Below, piece after piece: positions 1 to 7,887 of a stretch of 42,991 nucleotides of DNA. Numbering within the stretch: the stretch's first letter is position 1; each line of letters opens with the position of its first letter. The DNA is from a virus, in IMG/VR virus record IMGVR_UViG_3300044970_001592, positions 1 through 42,991 of that record. One strand, given 5' to 3'. Position numbers and translations under genes: made by a program. Under the pieces are notes generated by a model that had not been told where the DNA came from, made no database searches, and was given only the letters and a program-made list of their open reading frames with translations.

Positions 1-1163
1 TCCCAGTAGAATGTATCTAGTTTAAATGCTTGAAAACGTATTTTATCATTACGAATAAATCGTGCTTTTTCTTTCTTTGTGTAATACCAGAAACAATTTT
101 CGTTCCAGTAACTCACATGCGTTGGGTCTTGAAATGCGCCGCGACCATCTGTGCTAGGCACTTGAATAAATGCCCACCCACCATCTACGAGCACACGATG
201 AATCTCAGACATAATCTTATGTTTGTCATGAAGATGTTCCAGAATATGAGATGCAAAGATAACACCAACGCTATTATCAGGTAATGGAATACCATCATTC
301 AAATCGTGTTTGAGATTACCTTCTTCAAGATCAATGTTAATATTGCACCCTAATTTTGGATTGATGCCGCCACCAAGTTCTACAATGTGTAGTCTTTTGT
401 CTCTGGCATCCTTACATGCAAGATCCCAAGCATATTGTTGAAACAATTGTCTTGTCGTATCTTGGATTTGTTGATTTCGAAGCAACCAAGAGTTTTGTCC
501 AGTTATTCTATACAGATATAAAACTTCTGGAATATGGTGCATTTTTGTATTGAGATATGTTCGAATCATGAGTTCATGATCATCACATACACTTAATTCT
601 GGATTATGTCCACCGATTGATTTATAAAACGACGCTCTCCAGGAACGAACATGGTCAGGCGCATACCAGATAAATGACATTGAGCGACTTGTTGGTGGGA
701 AACTATTGTGTGCAATCAGTTTCTTTCCTTCCCACTCAATGACCCTTGCTGTCCATCCACATTCAGATGTGAATTGACTGAGATCTTCTTTGTCAGGATA
801 CCACATCGCATCATCACTATAGACAAATCCAACATCTGGATTTTCTTGATATGCTTTTGCAAGTTTCTCTAAACAATCTACTGTAAGAAGATCGTCATGG
901 TCCATTTCAACAAGCACTTCACCTGTTGCCAGGTGAAATGCTTTATTTTTGTTGAATCCAATATTTGTATTTGGGTCTGAACTTGTGTAGATTTGTACAC
1001 GTGGATCTGATTTAACAAAATCATCAATTTGATCTGGAGTTGCTCCTCCATTCAAAAATAGAACCCATTCCCAATTTGCATAGGTTTGGGTTCGTAGACT
1101 ATGATATAGTTCAGTTATAAACGCATTTTTAAGATGCGTTGGTGTAATCACGCTTATCTTCAC
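1..1163 (-). CDS. Glycosyltransferase family 2 - methyltransferase fusion (3' end beyond window)
   Basis: No stop codon occurs before the left edge, so only the first 387 codons are visible. The start is GTG at 1163: a stop lies two codons upstream in frame, the next in-frame Met is residue 87, and a GGGGT ribosome site precedes it. Residues 1-250 form a GT-A domain: KISVITPTH N-terminus and the metal-binding motif MDHDD at 87-91. From about residue 262 a class I methyltransferase follows, with SAM motif VELGGGINPK and a later SHILEH motif typical of the Methyltransf_11 group. It probably transfers a sugar and methylates the sugar or acceptor; the substrate cannot be read. It is the last visible gene of the run, 17 nt after the lipoprotein gene. 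Confidence 0.85.
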   Translation of the reverse strand, partial: MKISVITPTHLKNAFITELYHSLRTQTYANWEWVLFLNGGATPDQIDDFVKSDPRVQIYTSSDPNTNIGFNKNKAFHLATGEVLVEMDHDDLLTVDCLEKLAKAYQENPDVGFVYSDDAMWYPDKEDLSQFTSECGWTARVIEWEGKKLIAHNSFPPTSRSMSFIWYAPDHVRSWRASFYKSIGGHNPELSVCDDHELMIRTYLNTKMHHIPEVLYLYRITGQNSWLLRNQQIQDTTRQLFQQYAWDLACKDARDKRLHIVELGGGINPKLGCNINIDLEEGNLKHDLNDGIPLPDNSVGVIFASHILEHLHDKHKIMSEIHRVLVDGGWAFIQVPSTDGRGAFQDPTHVSYWNENCFWYYTKKEKARFIRNDKIRFQAFKLDTFYW

Positions 1164-1180
1164 AAATCACCCCAAATAAA

Positions 1181-1372
1181 TTATTGAGCGGCTGGAGCCT
1201 CAACGACAGCAGCATCAGCAGCAGGAGCGGCTTCAACAGCAGCATCTGCGGCAGGTGCTTCGGCAGGAGCAGCAACTTCGGCAGCAGGTGCTGCTTCAAC
1301 TGCGGCTTCTTCCTTTGCACCACATGCAACGAGACCAACAGCAACTAAACCAACTAGAATAACATTCTTCAT
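1181..1372 (-). CDS. Small Ala/Pro/Glu-repeat lipoprotein
   Basis: 63 residues. A Lys-Asn start and hydrophobic stretch end in the lipobox LVAC (Cys17) followed by Gly, so it should be exported and lipidated. The mature part is an imperfect repeat of EAAPAADAAV-type units, with no predicted fold and no further Cys. AAAAGGAGATAATT is a clear ribosome site. Small phage lipoproteins of this size can act in superinfection exclusion by blocking outer-membrane receptors; that role here is only inference. Its G+C-richer repeat codons generate a spurious ORF in another frame. Confidence 0.75.
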   Translation of the reverse strand: MKNVILVGLVAVGLVACGAKEEAAVEAAPAAEVAAPAEAPAADAAVEAAPAADAAVVEAPAAQ

Positions 1373-1410
1373 AATTATCTCCTTTTATATATTAACAACT
1401 AACAACAAAA

Positions 1411-1878
1411 TTATTTCTTATTTCGCTCAGCAAGTTTTGCTGCATAGGCTGCTTGCCTTTCTGCTTCCTTTGCTGCTCTTTCAGCATCACGAGCGGCTTC
1501 TTTTTCAGCCTGTGCTTTTGCGAAATCAGCATTCTTTTTAGCAATGGCTTCTTCTCTCCTCATAGCAACTACAAGTTTTCTTTCTTCAAGATATGTGTGT
1601 CTGCTAGGATCTTTACTTCCTGGTGCCTCATTCTTAACCATTGCAACAAATGCTTCAAGGTTGGTTTCTCTCATAACTCTACGATCTTCCAACCACTTGG
1701 CAGTAAGTTCTCTTGCTTGTCTAGCGCACTCAGCAGCCTTTTCTGGATTGTTCACACGCCAGTCTAGAATTTCTGTTACCTTTTCAGTTGCCCATTGCTC
1801 GGCAATTCTTGCTTCCTTTCCTTCTGGCGTTAATTTCAAAAAAGCATCTTCTGACATGTTTTGTATATTTACTGACAT
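1411..1878 (-). CDS. Hypothetical protein with charged C-terminal coiled coil
   Basis: 155 residues, family not recognised. The first two thirds are soluble and helical. Residues from about 110 to the end are an Ala/Glu/Lys/Arg-rich heptad-like stretch that should form a single long coiled coil. No membrane segment or signal peptide is visible. A GAGGG ribosome site precedes the start. It sits between the ribonucleotide reductase and the small lipoprotein, 23 nt after the reductase stop, and is probably co-transcribed with it. Confidence 0.7.
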   Translation of the reverse strand: MSVNIQNMSEDAFLKLTPEGKEARIAEQWATEKVTEILDWRVNNPEKAAECARQARELTAKWLEDRRVMRETNLEAFVAMVKNEAPGSKDPSRHTYLEERKLVVAMRREEAIAKKNADFAKAQAEKEAARDAERAAKEAERQAAYAAKLAERNKK

Positions 1879-1901
1879 TGTTTTGACCCTCGTGTTATAG
1901 A

Positions 1902-3788
1902 TCAGATCTCACAAACTCCAGCGGAGCATGCAAGTTCCTTTGCTGAAGTCGTTGTATCTGTTTCTTCCATAAACTCTACCCAGTTGATATCAACGTTTTG
2001 GAGCGCAAGAAGTTCATTGTACTTCGCTTCATCAATTTCTTCGTATGGTGCTTGGCGATATGAACCGTTGTCGCGTGGGAGGAAAGAAACACCTGAAAGA
2101 ATTGAGATGTTCTTGTAAACCCATGCACCAACTTCCATCCACTCATCATCACCAACGTATACGGTGATTGATGGCTTGTGTTCACACCAGTGATCCTGAT
2201 AGATCTTCCAAAGTTCCAACTGCTCAATCGCAGTCATGTCATTGCGAGTGACAGAGTTCTTTGGTGCCTTCATTGGGAATGAGAACACCCAATTTGACTT
2301 GCTGTAGAAATCTTCTTCAGCCTTATATCCCTTGCCAATCATAAACGTGGCAAGAGGATCCTTCATGTCTGCTCTCACACGGCGAATGTAAAACTGAGCA
2401 TAACGTGGGTGAATGCCTGATGCGGAATCCACCAATTGAGAAACAGTGCCTGAAGGTTTAACGCAAGTGATTGAAGCCGACTGTGGAATACCAAGAGCAT
2501 CGGCGAGTTCCTTATTTGTTTCAACGCACTGTAAACGAATTGCATCAAGAGCATCTGCCAGTTTCTGTGATGGCTTATTTAGCAACTTGTTATCACAGAT
2601 ACCTGTCAAGGAAACACCAAGCAATCTTTCTTCATCGCAGTTATTCTTCCAACGCTTGTTGATATAACGGAAGTCCGTCAACGTTGATTGGAGTGTACCA
2701 ATGATCGTAGCAAGACGAGCCTTACGCTTCAATGAGTCAACATCATCGTTTGCGCGAACAACGATTTCTGAGAGATTGCAGAATTCAAATGGACGCAAGA
2801 TAATTTCAGAACATGGGTTTGTGCCAAACTCATGCTTTGGATCACGACGACCATTCTTGGCAGCAACAGCCTGTGATGCTTGACGTGAGAAGATACCACG
2901 CTCACCTGAACGTGACATGTACAATGCATGCCATTCGTTCATGAACGTGTCCATATCTACTTGTTTGTCATACACTGCTGAAATATTCGCCAATGCTCTT
3001 TGTCCGTTATTTTTCCACCACTCTCCAGATTTTGCGTGACGCAAGTGGTCGTCGTTGAGGTCGGTGAGAGAAATGAGAGCAGAACGGCGAACGCCACCGC
3101 AAACAACAATATCAGCAATCTTGCATACGATGTCATGACACTCCAACGTTGATAGTTTCCTACCACGTGCCTTTTGGAAAATGTTAAGAGTAAATTTGAT
3201 AAGGTCAACAAGTGGCTCTGGACCAGAAGCGCGACCACCAAAGGTCTTCAATCGCTCACCTGCTGGACGAACTTTTGATGTATCCCACTTTGGGATCTTT
3301 CCAGAATACAAAAGAGAAATGATTTCACGATATGCTGAAGCCCAACCAATCTTTGAGTCGGCAACAACAACAGTTGTATCTGACTCATGTAATTCTTCTG
3401 GCACTTCTGGTAGTTTGTTTGTATACTTTGACTCAACAGAGAAACCAACGCCAGTGCCGCACATCAAGATGTACATGATCTCGTCAAATGCTTTTGGTGT
3501 ATCAATGGCGACATAGGAGCAGTTATATCCAGCCACTTGATCTTTTTCCAAAGCAGGACCAGCAGTCATCAAGCAACGCATTGATGGCATAACTTCCAAG
3601 TTTAGGATTGCTGAACGCAATTCATCCCAAGGAACTGCTTTATTTTCGTTTGTGCGATTCTTAAAGAAATTAATATAACGGTCTACGGTTTCATCCCATG
3701 TTTCACGACGACCCAATTCGTCATTGAAACGTGCGTAACGGGAAATATGGATAAAGTCCTGATAAATGGACGGAAGTCTTGTCGCCAT
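1902..3788 (-). CDS. nrdJ: Class II (adenosylcobalamin-dependent) ribonucleoside-triphosphate reductase, monomeric type
   Basis: 628 residues. It reduces ribonucleotides to deoxyribonucleotides with a B12-derived radical. The catalytic set matches the Lactobacillus leichmannii monomeric reductase: Cys90 (YNCS) and Cys337 (FCNL) as redox pair, Asn324-Pro-Cys326-Ser-Glu328 as radical site with the same 11-residue Cys-Cys spacing, and a C-terminal C-x4-C (Cys621, Cys626) for re-reduction. It is about 110 residues shorter than the Lactobacillus enzyme. The start at MATRLPS is chosen because AAGGAG lies just upstream; a 33-codon in-frame extension would run into thyX. It replaces the class I NrdAB of T4, so the phage needs host cobalamin but not oxygen. 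Confidence 0.93.
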   Translation of the reverse strand: MATRLPSIYQDFIHISRYARFNDELGRRETWDETVDRYINFFKNRTNENKAVPWDELRSAILNLEVMPSMRCLMTAGPALEKDQVAGYNCSYVAIDTPKAFDEIMYILMCGTGVGFSVESKYTNKLPEVPEELHESDTTVVVADSKIGWASAYREIISLLYSGKIPKWDTSKVRPAGERLKTFGGRASGPEPLVDLIKFTLNIFQKARGRKLSTLECHDIVCKIADIVVCGGVRRSALISLTDLNDDHLRHAKSGEWWKNNGQRALANISAVYDKQVDMDTFMNEWHALYMSRSGERGIFSRQASQAVAAKNGRRDPKHEFGTNPCSEIILRPFEFCNLSEIVVRANDDVDSLKRKARLATIIGTLQSTLTDFRYINKRWKNNCDEERLLGVSLTGICDNKLLNKPSQKLADALDAIRLQCVETNKELADALGIPQSASITCVKPSGTVSQLVDSASGIHPRYAQFYIRRVRADMKDPLATFMIGKGYKAEEDFYSKSNWVFSFPMKAPKNSVTRNDMTAIEQLELWKIYQDHWCEHKPSITVYVGDDEWMEVGAWVYKNISILSGVSFLPRDNGSYRQAPYEEIDEAKYNELLALQNVDINWVEFMEETDTTTSAKELACSAGVCEI

Positions 3789-3801
3789 TATTTGCTCCTT
3801 G

Positions 3802-4461
3802 TTATTCTGTTGCGATAAATTGTGTTGAAAGAGGGAAAACCTCAGCGATAACTTTAGCGCACTCTTTAGCAATTTCCATGTGCTCAAGTTGAGTGCCGTT
3901 GCCGCTTCGGAGTTGTATATAGTGAATCCAAGATCTTAACGTTCCGCTCATATAGAGACGAGACATAGTTAATCCTTCTGGAAGAATAGCGCGTGCTTGC
4001 TCTTTTGCAATACCGTTATTAATCGCCCATTTGTAGTGAACTTTTACAAGTTCGATAATATCTTTTTGTCGAGCGTTCCACTCGTAGATCAATGGGAAAT
4101 TGTCAGTCTTGACACTATTCTGGCGATTCTTTTCATCTTGAAGTCGCGCTTCACGCAAAACAAATTCAAGTTCCTTTACAGGATCAGCATAACGCTGAGA
4201 AAATTCTTGGAAAGAGAAACTGCGATGACGTAGAATCTGACGTGCAATGTCACGTGTTGTTTCAATTTCCAAACACATGGTTGCCATCTCAAGTGGTGAC
4301 CAATGCTGGTGCTTGATCAGATACTTGATCAATTTTTCTGATGTTTCAGAATTAATTTGATTGGAGGGATTGGACACTCTTGCGCAGAAAGCAACAAGGT
4401 CCGTTGGCGTATCCAATCCCTCAAGAACTGGCTTGCTATATGATATCAATTTTACTTTCAT
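3802..4461 (-). CDS. thyX: Flavin-dependent thymidylate synthase ThyX
   Basis: 219 residues, the usual ThyX length. It makes dTMP from dUMP using FAD, NADPH and methylene-tetrahydrofolate. The signature RHR-x7-S is present (Arg78-His79-Arg80 to Ser88, followed by Gln-Arg-Tyr), and the later segment GTLRSWIHYIQLR carries the conserved substrate-binding arginines. It lies directly upstream of nrdJ, 13 nt apart, so thymidylate and deoxynucleotide synthesis are probably co-expressed. It takes the place of T4's unrelated thymidylate synthase (td). Confidence 0.95.
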   Translation of the reverse strand: MKVKLISYSKPVLEGLDTPTDLVAFCARVSNPSNQINSETSEKLIKYLIKHQHWSPLEMATMCLEIETTRDIARQILRHRSFSFQEFSQRYADPVKELEFVLREARLQDEKNRQNSVKTDNFPLIYEWNARQKDIIELVKVHYKWAINNGIAKEQARAILPEGLTMSRLYMSGTLRSWIHYIQLRSGNGTQLEHMEIAKECAKVIAEVFPLSTQFIATE

Positions 4462-4463
4462 GA

Positions 4464-4721
4464 TTACTCGCCTATTACATTAAATACTTGTGCTTGTTTT
4501 GGCTTGATTACCTTTGTGCCACCTTGAGCCGCGAGCGTTTGCGCTCTAACGTATGCATCATTATACTCGGCATGTGTGCTGTCGTCAAACCACCACCACT
4601 TATCAAAGAAATATTTTGGCTTGCGCTTGTACTCAACAAACCACATGTTGTTGTAGTGCGAAAGGCGAACCTGTACGATTGGATCTAAAACAATTTCTAA
4701 ACCTTGATCTGATAGATTCAT
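4464..4721 (-). CDS. Hypothetical protein, Trp/Tyr-rich
   Basis: 85 residues, family not recognised. A beta-rich N-terminal half leads to a KWWWFDDS segment and a short helix (YNDAYVRAQTLAAQGG). There is no signal peptide or membrane segment. Start ATG at 4721 is one base after the primase stop, with AAGGTG upstream, so translation is coupled to the primase. Position between primase and ThyX suggests a DNA-metabolism accessory role, as inference only. Confidence 0.75.
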   Translation of the reverse strand: MNLSDQGLEIVLDPIVQVRLSHYNNMWFVEYKRKPKYFFDKWWWFDDSTHAEYNDAYVRAQTLAAQGGTKVIKPKQAQVFNVIGE

Positions 4722-4722
4722 C

Positions 4723-5799
4723 TCAGCACCTTTTCCAATTCGTGAATACCATTTTAGCAGACAAACCGCTATGGGTATTCTTATCTATAATCTCTTTTAT
4801 TTCATCTACTGTTGATCCATGCTGTATCATTTCATTGATGTCTTTTCCAACCACACTCGCAGGAAACAAGCAAACCTTGTGTCCCTTATCTATTGACTTT
4901 TCAATCTGCTTCACAATATCTTTATTGCGAGGCTCATTATCATAAACAAGAACTACATCTAGTTCTGGAAAAATTGCAGCCACACCGCCCAAATTACTAT
5001 CGCCACTGGCAACGCAATTCGGGAGAAAATATGAATCAAACTGCCCTTCAACGACGTAGATTCTAGTTTCTTTCCGTACACGGTGCAATCCAAACACCTT
5101 CTTCTCATCTGACACCTTTACAGTCACGTACCTGATCTTGGTATCAGACAAAGCCCTTCCTGCGACGTTTGTGATTTCTCCCTTTTCGTTAGTATAAAGG
5201 AGCACAATACGGTCGTCGTTTGGAACCTCTTCTTTACCGTGATCTGGAAACTCGGAATCCAAGAAATCTTTAAACTTGGGAACAAATAGAATCTCTTCCC
5301 AGTATTTCTCTGGAACCTTTCTCTTTTTTATATAGGTTCGAGCATAGTGCTCTTCAGGAAGATTTACTATACTATAATGTGCAAACGCTCTTGTTGTTCT
5401 CTCCAGGCTTTCAACTGGCGCTGGATCTCCTCTGGACTGGTCGAGAGTAGACTGGAATCTGGAATAGGCGTTTCCCTTGAGTTGTTCGAAATCAGGCTTC
5501 TTGTAGTTGTGGTGTCCTGTTTCACCAGTTGCGTATCGTTCCAAGACGTACTGCTTATAGGTTGTACCATCGACGTGCTCCAGAAACTTCGCAAACGTCG
5601 TAGACTTGCCGCAATTGTGGCAGATGAAGAAGTAGTCGTTGGACTTGCGATAAACATAGCCTCTCGCCTTCAGTTTGTTCTTCTTCGAGTCACCGCAATA
5701 GGGGCATCGAAAGTTATAGAGATCAGTTTGCTTTTGCTTAAACTGCTCTAACTTTGATGATACAAAACCAAGAAATTTTCTATCAATATAAACGGACAT
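4723..5799 (-). CDS. 61: DNA primase, T4 gp61 type
   Basis: 358 residues; T4 gp61 is about 340. It makes short RNA primers on the lagging strand together with the gp41 helicase encoded at 27962-29338. The N-terminal zinc site has Cys32-x2-Cys35 and Cys60-x2-Cys63. The TOPRIM catalytic domain has Glu251 in VVEGQFDSYF and Asp287-x-Glu289 in LVYDNEP. It is the first gene after the promoter at 5830-5858, which begins the primase-thyX-nrdJ run. Its own ribosome site is weak (GGTGA about 15 nt upstream). Confidence 0.92.
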   Translation of the reverse strand: MSVYIDRKFLGFVSSKLEQFKQKQTDLYNFRCPYCGDSKKNKLKARGYVYRKSNDYFFICHNCGKSTTFAKFLEHVDGTTYKQYVLERYATGETGHHNYKKPDFEQLKGNAYSRFQSTLDQSRGDPAPVESLERTTRAFAHYSIVNLPEEHYARTYIKKRKVPEKYWEEILFVPKFKDFLDSEFPDHGKEEVPNDDRIVLLYTNEKGEITNVAGRALSDTKIRYVTVKVSDEKKVFGLHRVRKETRIYVVEGQFDSYFLPNCVASGDSNLGGVAAIFPELDVVLVYDNEPRNKDIVKQIEKSIDKGHKVCLFPASVVGKDINEMIQHGSTVDEIKEIIDKNTHSGLSAKMVFTNWKRC

Positions 5800-5829
5800 A
5801 ATGTATAAAAATTCACCAACGGATCAATC

Positions 5830-5858
5830 ATTATATACTACTTTATCTCAAAAGGCAA
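5830..5858 (-). promoter_or_regulatory. Sigma-70-type promoter for the primase/thyX/nrdJ run
   Basis: On the minus strand there is TTGCCT (5853-5858), a 17-bp spacer and a perfect TATAAT (5830-5835). The predicted start site is near 5823, giving a leader of about 24 nt before the primase ATG at 5799. It separates the lysis/envelope genes upstream from DNA-metabolism genes downstream, which should be expressed at different times. Confidence 0.6.
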
Positions 5859-6188
5859 TCCCATTCTTGATAAAATCCAACCAATAACAACAGCACCGCC
5901 CATCACCAGCCAGCGCCATTTGTTGAGATCTTCAATTTTTTGTTTCTCAATTTGATGTTGTTCTTTCATTTCTTGACGAAGTGCTTTGATTTCTTCCATG
6001 ATTGAGACTTCAATTTCTTCAATCTTACTATGGACTTCGCGGAGTTCGTCATTGTGCTGCTTCTCAAGTTTGTCAAGAGTTCGATCAAACTTTTCATAGA
6101 TTACAGAGAAGAAAGAAATCTTTTCTCTCATTGCAGCGACTTCAGTCTCTATTTTACTGAGTTTGTTCTCGAAATCAACCATTTTCAT
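5838..6188 (-). CDS. Coiled-coil protein with C-terminal membrane anchor
   Basis: 116 residues. Residues 1-88 are charged and heptad-like (one long coiled coil). A single hydrophobic segment at about 91-109 (WLVMGGAVVIGWILSRM) follows, with only a few residues after it. This is a tail-anchored layout with the coiled coil probably cytoplasmic. The start is either the first Met (6188) or the third residue (6182); GGGATAG favours neither strongly. Lysis or membrane remodelling is likely from position next to the spanins, but no family is recognised. Confidence 0.75.
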   Translation of the reverse strand: MKMVDFENKLSKIETEVAAMREKISFFSVIYEKFDRTLDKLEKQHNDELREVHSKIEEIEVSIMEEIKALRQEMKEQHQIEKQKIEDLNKWRWLVMGGAVVIGWILSRMGLPFEIK

Positions 6189-6330
6189 CTATCCCGTATT
6201 GGTTTTTAAGCAAGTATGCTCTGGTTTTATTGTTTTTGTTTTTACAGATTTCATCACTCACTTTCGTTTCCCAAATGAACGGAAACAGCCCATGTATAAT
6301 CAACACAAACGCCCACTTCCATGCGCGCAT
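6175..6330 (-). CDS. Possible small membrane peptide
   Basis: 51 residues from ATG at 6330. Residues 4-20 (WKWAFVLIIHGLFPFIW) are a membrane segment, followed by a basic polar tail. It fills an otherwise empty 160-nt gap after the outer spanin and overlaps the next start by 14 nt, a spacing seen at other junctions here. Against it, no ribosome binding site is visible. An in-frame ATG further upstream inside the outer-spanin gene is a less likely start. Confidence 0.45.
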   Translation of the reverse strand: MRAWKWAFVLIIHGLFPFIWETKVSDEICKNKNNKTRAYLLKNQYGIDENG

Positions 6331-6352
6331 TAAGTGTCTTATATAGGATATA

Positions 6353-6535
6353 TTATTGTCCTGCAGGTGGGACATTTTGTGCAGGTGATGCAGGTGGGAC
6401 AATTGTTTTCAATGGTTTAGGTGGAGCCATCAATTCTTTTGGTGGCTCAGGCATTTCAATCTTTGGCACCAAACGAGTTAGTGGATTCCCGCAACCAGCA
6501 AGAAATACAAAAGAAAGTGCAATTAGATACTTCAT
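6353..6535 (-). CDS. Outer-membrane spanin subunit (Rz1-like lipoprotein)
   Basis: 60 residues. The signal ends in lipobox LAGC (Cys15) followed by Gly-Asn. The mature part is short and strongly proline-rich, ending VPPAGQ. This is the layout of outer spanins, which sit in the outer membrane and join the inner spanin to fuse the two membranes at lysis. ATG at 6535 is chosen over an earlier in-frame codon because AAAGGAG lies at the right distance and because it gives an ATGA overlap with the inner spanin stop. Confidence 0.8.
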   Translation of the reverse strand: MKYLIALSFVFLAGCGNPLTRLVPKIEMPEPPKELMAPPKPLKTIVPPASPAQNVPPAGQ

Positions 6536-7092
6536 TGCGCTTCTCCTTTCTTCCATGGCATCTTTGGCATGTCAGGAAGTTTAATGTCTAAACCACGATC
6601 AGCATTTTGTTTATCAACGGATGCTTTGGTTTCAAGAATCCATGATTGCAAACTTACTAATTGCTGAGCATTCTGCAAGCAAACAGAGTAATTGCCAAGA
6701 ACAGTTCCGAGAGCCTGATTGTCTTTGACGACTGAATCAGTATCATCGGTTGTCTTTTCTGGATCGAGTTCTAGACCCTGCACACTTGTGTCATGCAGAT
6801 ATACCCAACCATTTGTAAGATTAAACTTACCAGGAACTTGTTGTTGAGCAGCGTCGCGATAAATTGTTTCTTTTTGAGTCACAACTTTAATCTTGTCAAC
6901 GTACTCAGTGACAACACGTTCTTTGATGTTGGCTTGTTCTTTTTCAAGTTCAATCTTTAACTGCTCTGCTTCGTTCGCAGCCTGTTGAACCATGACTTCG
7001 CCAGCATCAGTTCCTTTCTTATAACCTGCGGCAAATGCACCGCCGACTATAAGAACCACTGCAAGGATCTTATATGGTAATGGTATAAGCAT
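6532..7092 (-). CDS. Inner-membrane spanin subunit (Rz-like)
   Basis: 186 residues. An N-terminal signal anchor (residues 4-22, PLPYKILAVVLIVGGAFAAG) is followed by Lys-Lys and a long periplasmic coiled coil to about residue 80. A globular stretch with one Cys (YSVCLQNAQQL) follows, typical of Rz-type proteins. It should pair with the lipoprotein encoded immediately downstream (ATGA overlap). It is somewhat longer than lambda Rz (153). Confidence 0.8.
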   Translation of the reverse strand: MLIPLPYKILAVVLIVGGAFAAGYKKGTDAGEVMVQQAANEAEQLKIELEKEQANIKERVVTEYVDKIKVVTQKETIYRDAAQQQVPGKFNLTNGWVYLHDTSVQGLELDPEKTTDDTDSVVKDNQALGTVLGNYSVCLQNAQQLVSLQSWILETKASVDKQNADRGLDIKLPDMPKMPWKKGEAQ

Positions 7093-7095
7093 GAA

Positions 7096-7263
7096 TTAAT
7101 CTCGCGACCAAATGTTGGCTTCAACCTTGTCGTTTAGCCACATGCTCCAACCCAATAGAGCAGAGTATGCGCTAAACGCAAGATTTGAAATTAAAAGAAA
7201 GAGTTCCGCTAACCATTTAAACAGATAGATAAATGGAATAGCAAATGGCTCAAAGACAAACAT
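7096..7263 (-). CDS. Small hydrophobic membrane protein
   Basis: 55 residues, below usual ORF cut-offs. It starts MFVFEPFAIPFIYLFKWLAE and has a second hydrophobic/aromatic stretch (LISNLAFSAYSALLGWSMW) before a polar tail. Its ATG shares one base with the TAA of the gene before it (TAATG), and its stop lies 3 nt before the inner-spanin ATG, so it fits the gap exactly. It probably spans the inner membrane once or twice. A lysis role is plausible from position only. Confidence 0.7.
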   Translation of the reverse strand: MFVFEPFAIPFIYLFKWLAELFLLISNLAFSAYSALLGWSMWLNDKVEANIWSRD

Positions 7264-7481
7264 TATTTTGCCTTCTTTGCGCGAGCCTTCTTCACTTTCT
7301 CGACTACTTTACCAGCAGCCTCTACTGCTTCGGCTTTTGCTTCAGAAGCAACTTCACCGACAGTATGAACAACATCTTTATGGTCAACAACGCCATCATT
7401 GTTTGCGTCTGGCTTCTTCCATAATTTCCAGGCAACCCAACCGCCAACAACAACTAATAGTAATACAAGTAACGTACCCAT
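7263..7481 (-). CDS. Membrane-anchored protein with an EF-hand-like loop
   Basis: 72 residues. One N-terminal membrane segment (residues 2-19) is followed by KLWKK and a canonical 12-residue calcium-loop pattern DANNDGVVDHKD: Asp1, Asn3, Asp5, Gly6, Asp9, Asp12. An Ala/Glu/Lys helix with a very basic end completes it. The second of two ATGs (7481) is chosen because AGGAG lies six bases before it; the first ATG touches the ribosome site. The topology places the loop on one membrane face near the lysis genes. Function unknown. Confidence 0.75.
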   Translation of the reverse strand: MGTLLVLLLVVVGGWVAWKLWKKPDANNDGVVDHKDVVHTVGEVASEAKAEAVEAAGKVVEKVKKARAKKAK

Positions 7482-7493
7482 GATCATCTCCTA

Positions 7494-7718
7494 TTATTTT
7501 TTAGCGAATTTCTCCGCAACAGTAGTACCAAGTCCAGCCACAACAATCATCATCATAGAATCATACATAAATTGTTCTACTGTAAGGTCCCAGAACAAAT
7601 TAAGTACGAAAGCGAGTGCAACCAAAAAGGTTGCCAAAAACGTAATCACACGCTTTGAGGAAATAGAGCCATTGACTCCATCTGAAAGCATTGACTTAAT
7701 ATTCTCTAATAGATTCAT
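7494..7718 (-). CDS. Putative holin (two membrane segments)
   Basis: 74 residues. A short amphipathic N-terminus and ISSKRV lead into a first membrane segment (residues 24-44). A short WDLTVEQF turn follows, then a second segment (50-66) and a basic end (EKFAKK). The SSKR start and the AGLGTT-x-EKF end resemble small phage proteins annotated as holins. Holins open the inner membrane so endolysin reaches the wall. The spanins lie just downstream. The other candidate is the two-segment protein at 15715-16059 beside the endolysin. Confidence 0.6.
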   Translation of the reverse strand: MNLLENIKSMLSDGVNGSISSKRVITFLATFLVALAFVLNLFWDLTVEQFMYDSMMMIVVAGLGTTVAEKFAKK

Positions 7719-7882
7719 TTCTGTCTCCCAACTGTCAGTGTGGCAGCGTCAGTAATTTTTTTCCTGACGATTTCTTGCTCTACTTGTATCGCAAAACGAT
7801 AGTCATGCGTTACAAGTAAAACCTTATTCCCTATACTCACAATATATCGCTTTGGAGCATTTCGGAGACATAACGTTTCCAT
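7715..7882 (-). CDS. Small hypothetical protein upstream of the putative holin
   Basis: 55 residues, missed by standard length cut-offs. It is a small basic beta-alpha protein (VSIGNKVLLVTHDYRFAIQ, then a charged helix). Its TGA overlaps the holin ATG (ATGA), which is good evidence that it is translated. The start is the second of two adjacent ATGs (7882), five bases after AAGG; the first (7885) is possible. No family recognised. Confidence 0.65.
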   Translation of the reverse strand: METLCLRNAPKRYIVSIGNKVLLVTHDYRFAIQVEQEIVRKKITDAATLTVGRQK

Positions 7883-7887
7883 CATCC

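Noticed and set aside
1129-1344. 71-residue minus-strand ORF over the small lipoprotein
   Set aside because: Shadow frame of the Ala/Pro/Glu repeat; runs into the glycosyltransferase start and has no ribosome site.
3789-3887. 33-codon N-terminal extension of the ribonucleotide reductase
   Set aside because: It overlaps thyX, while an ideal AAGGAG precedes the ATG at 3788.
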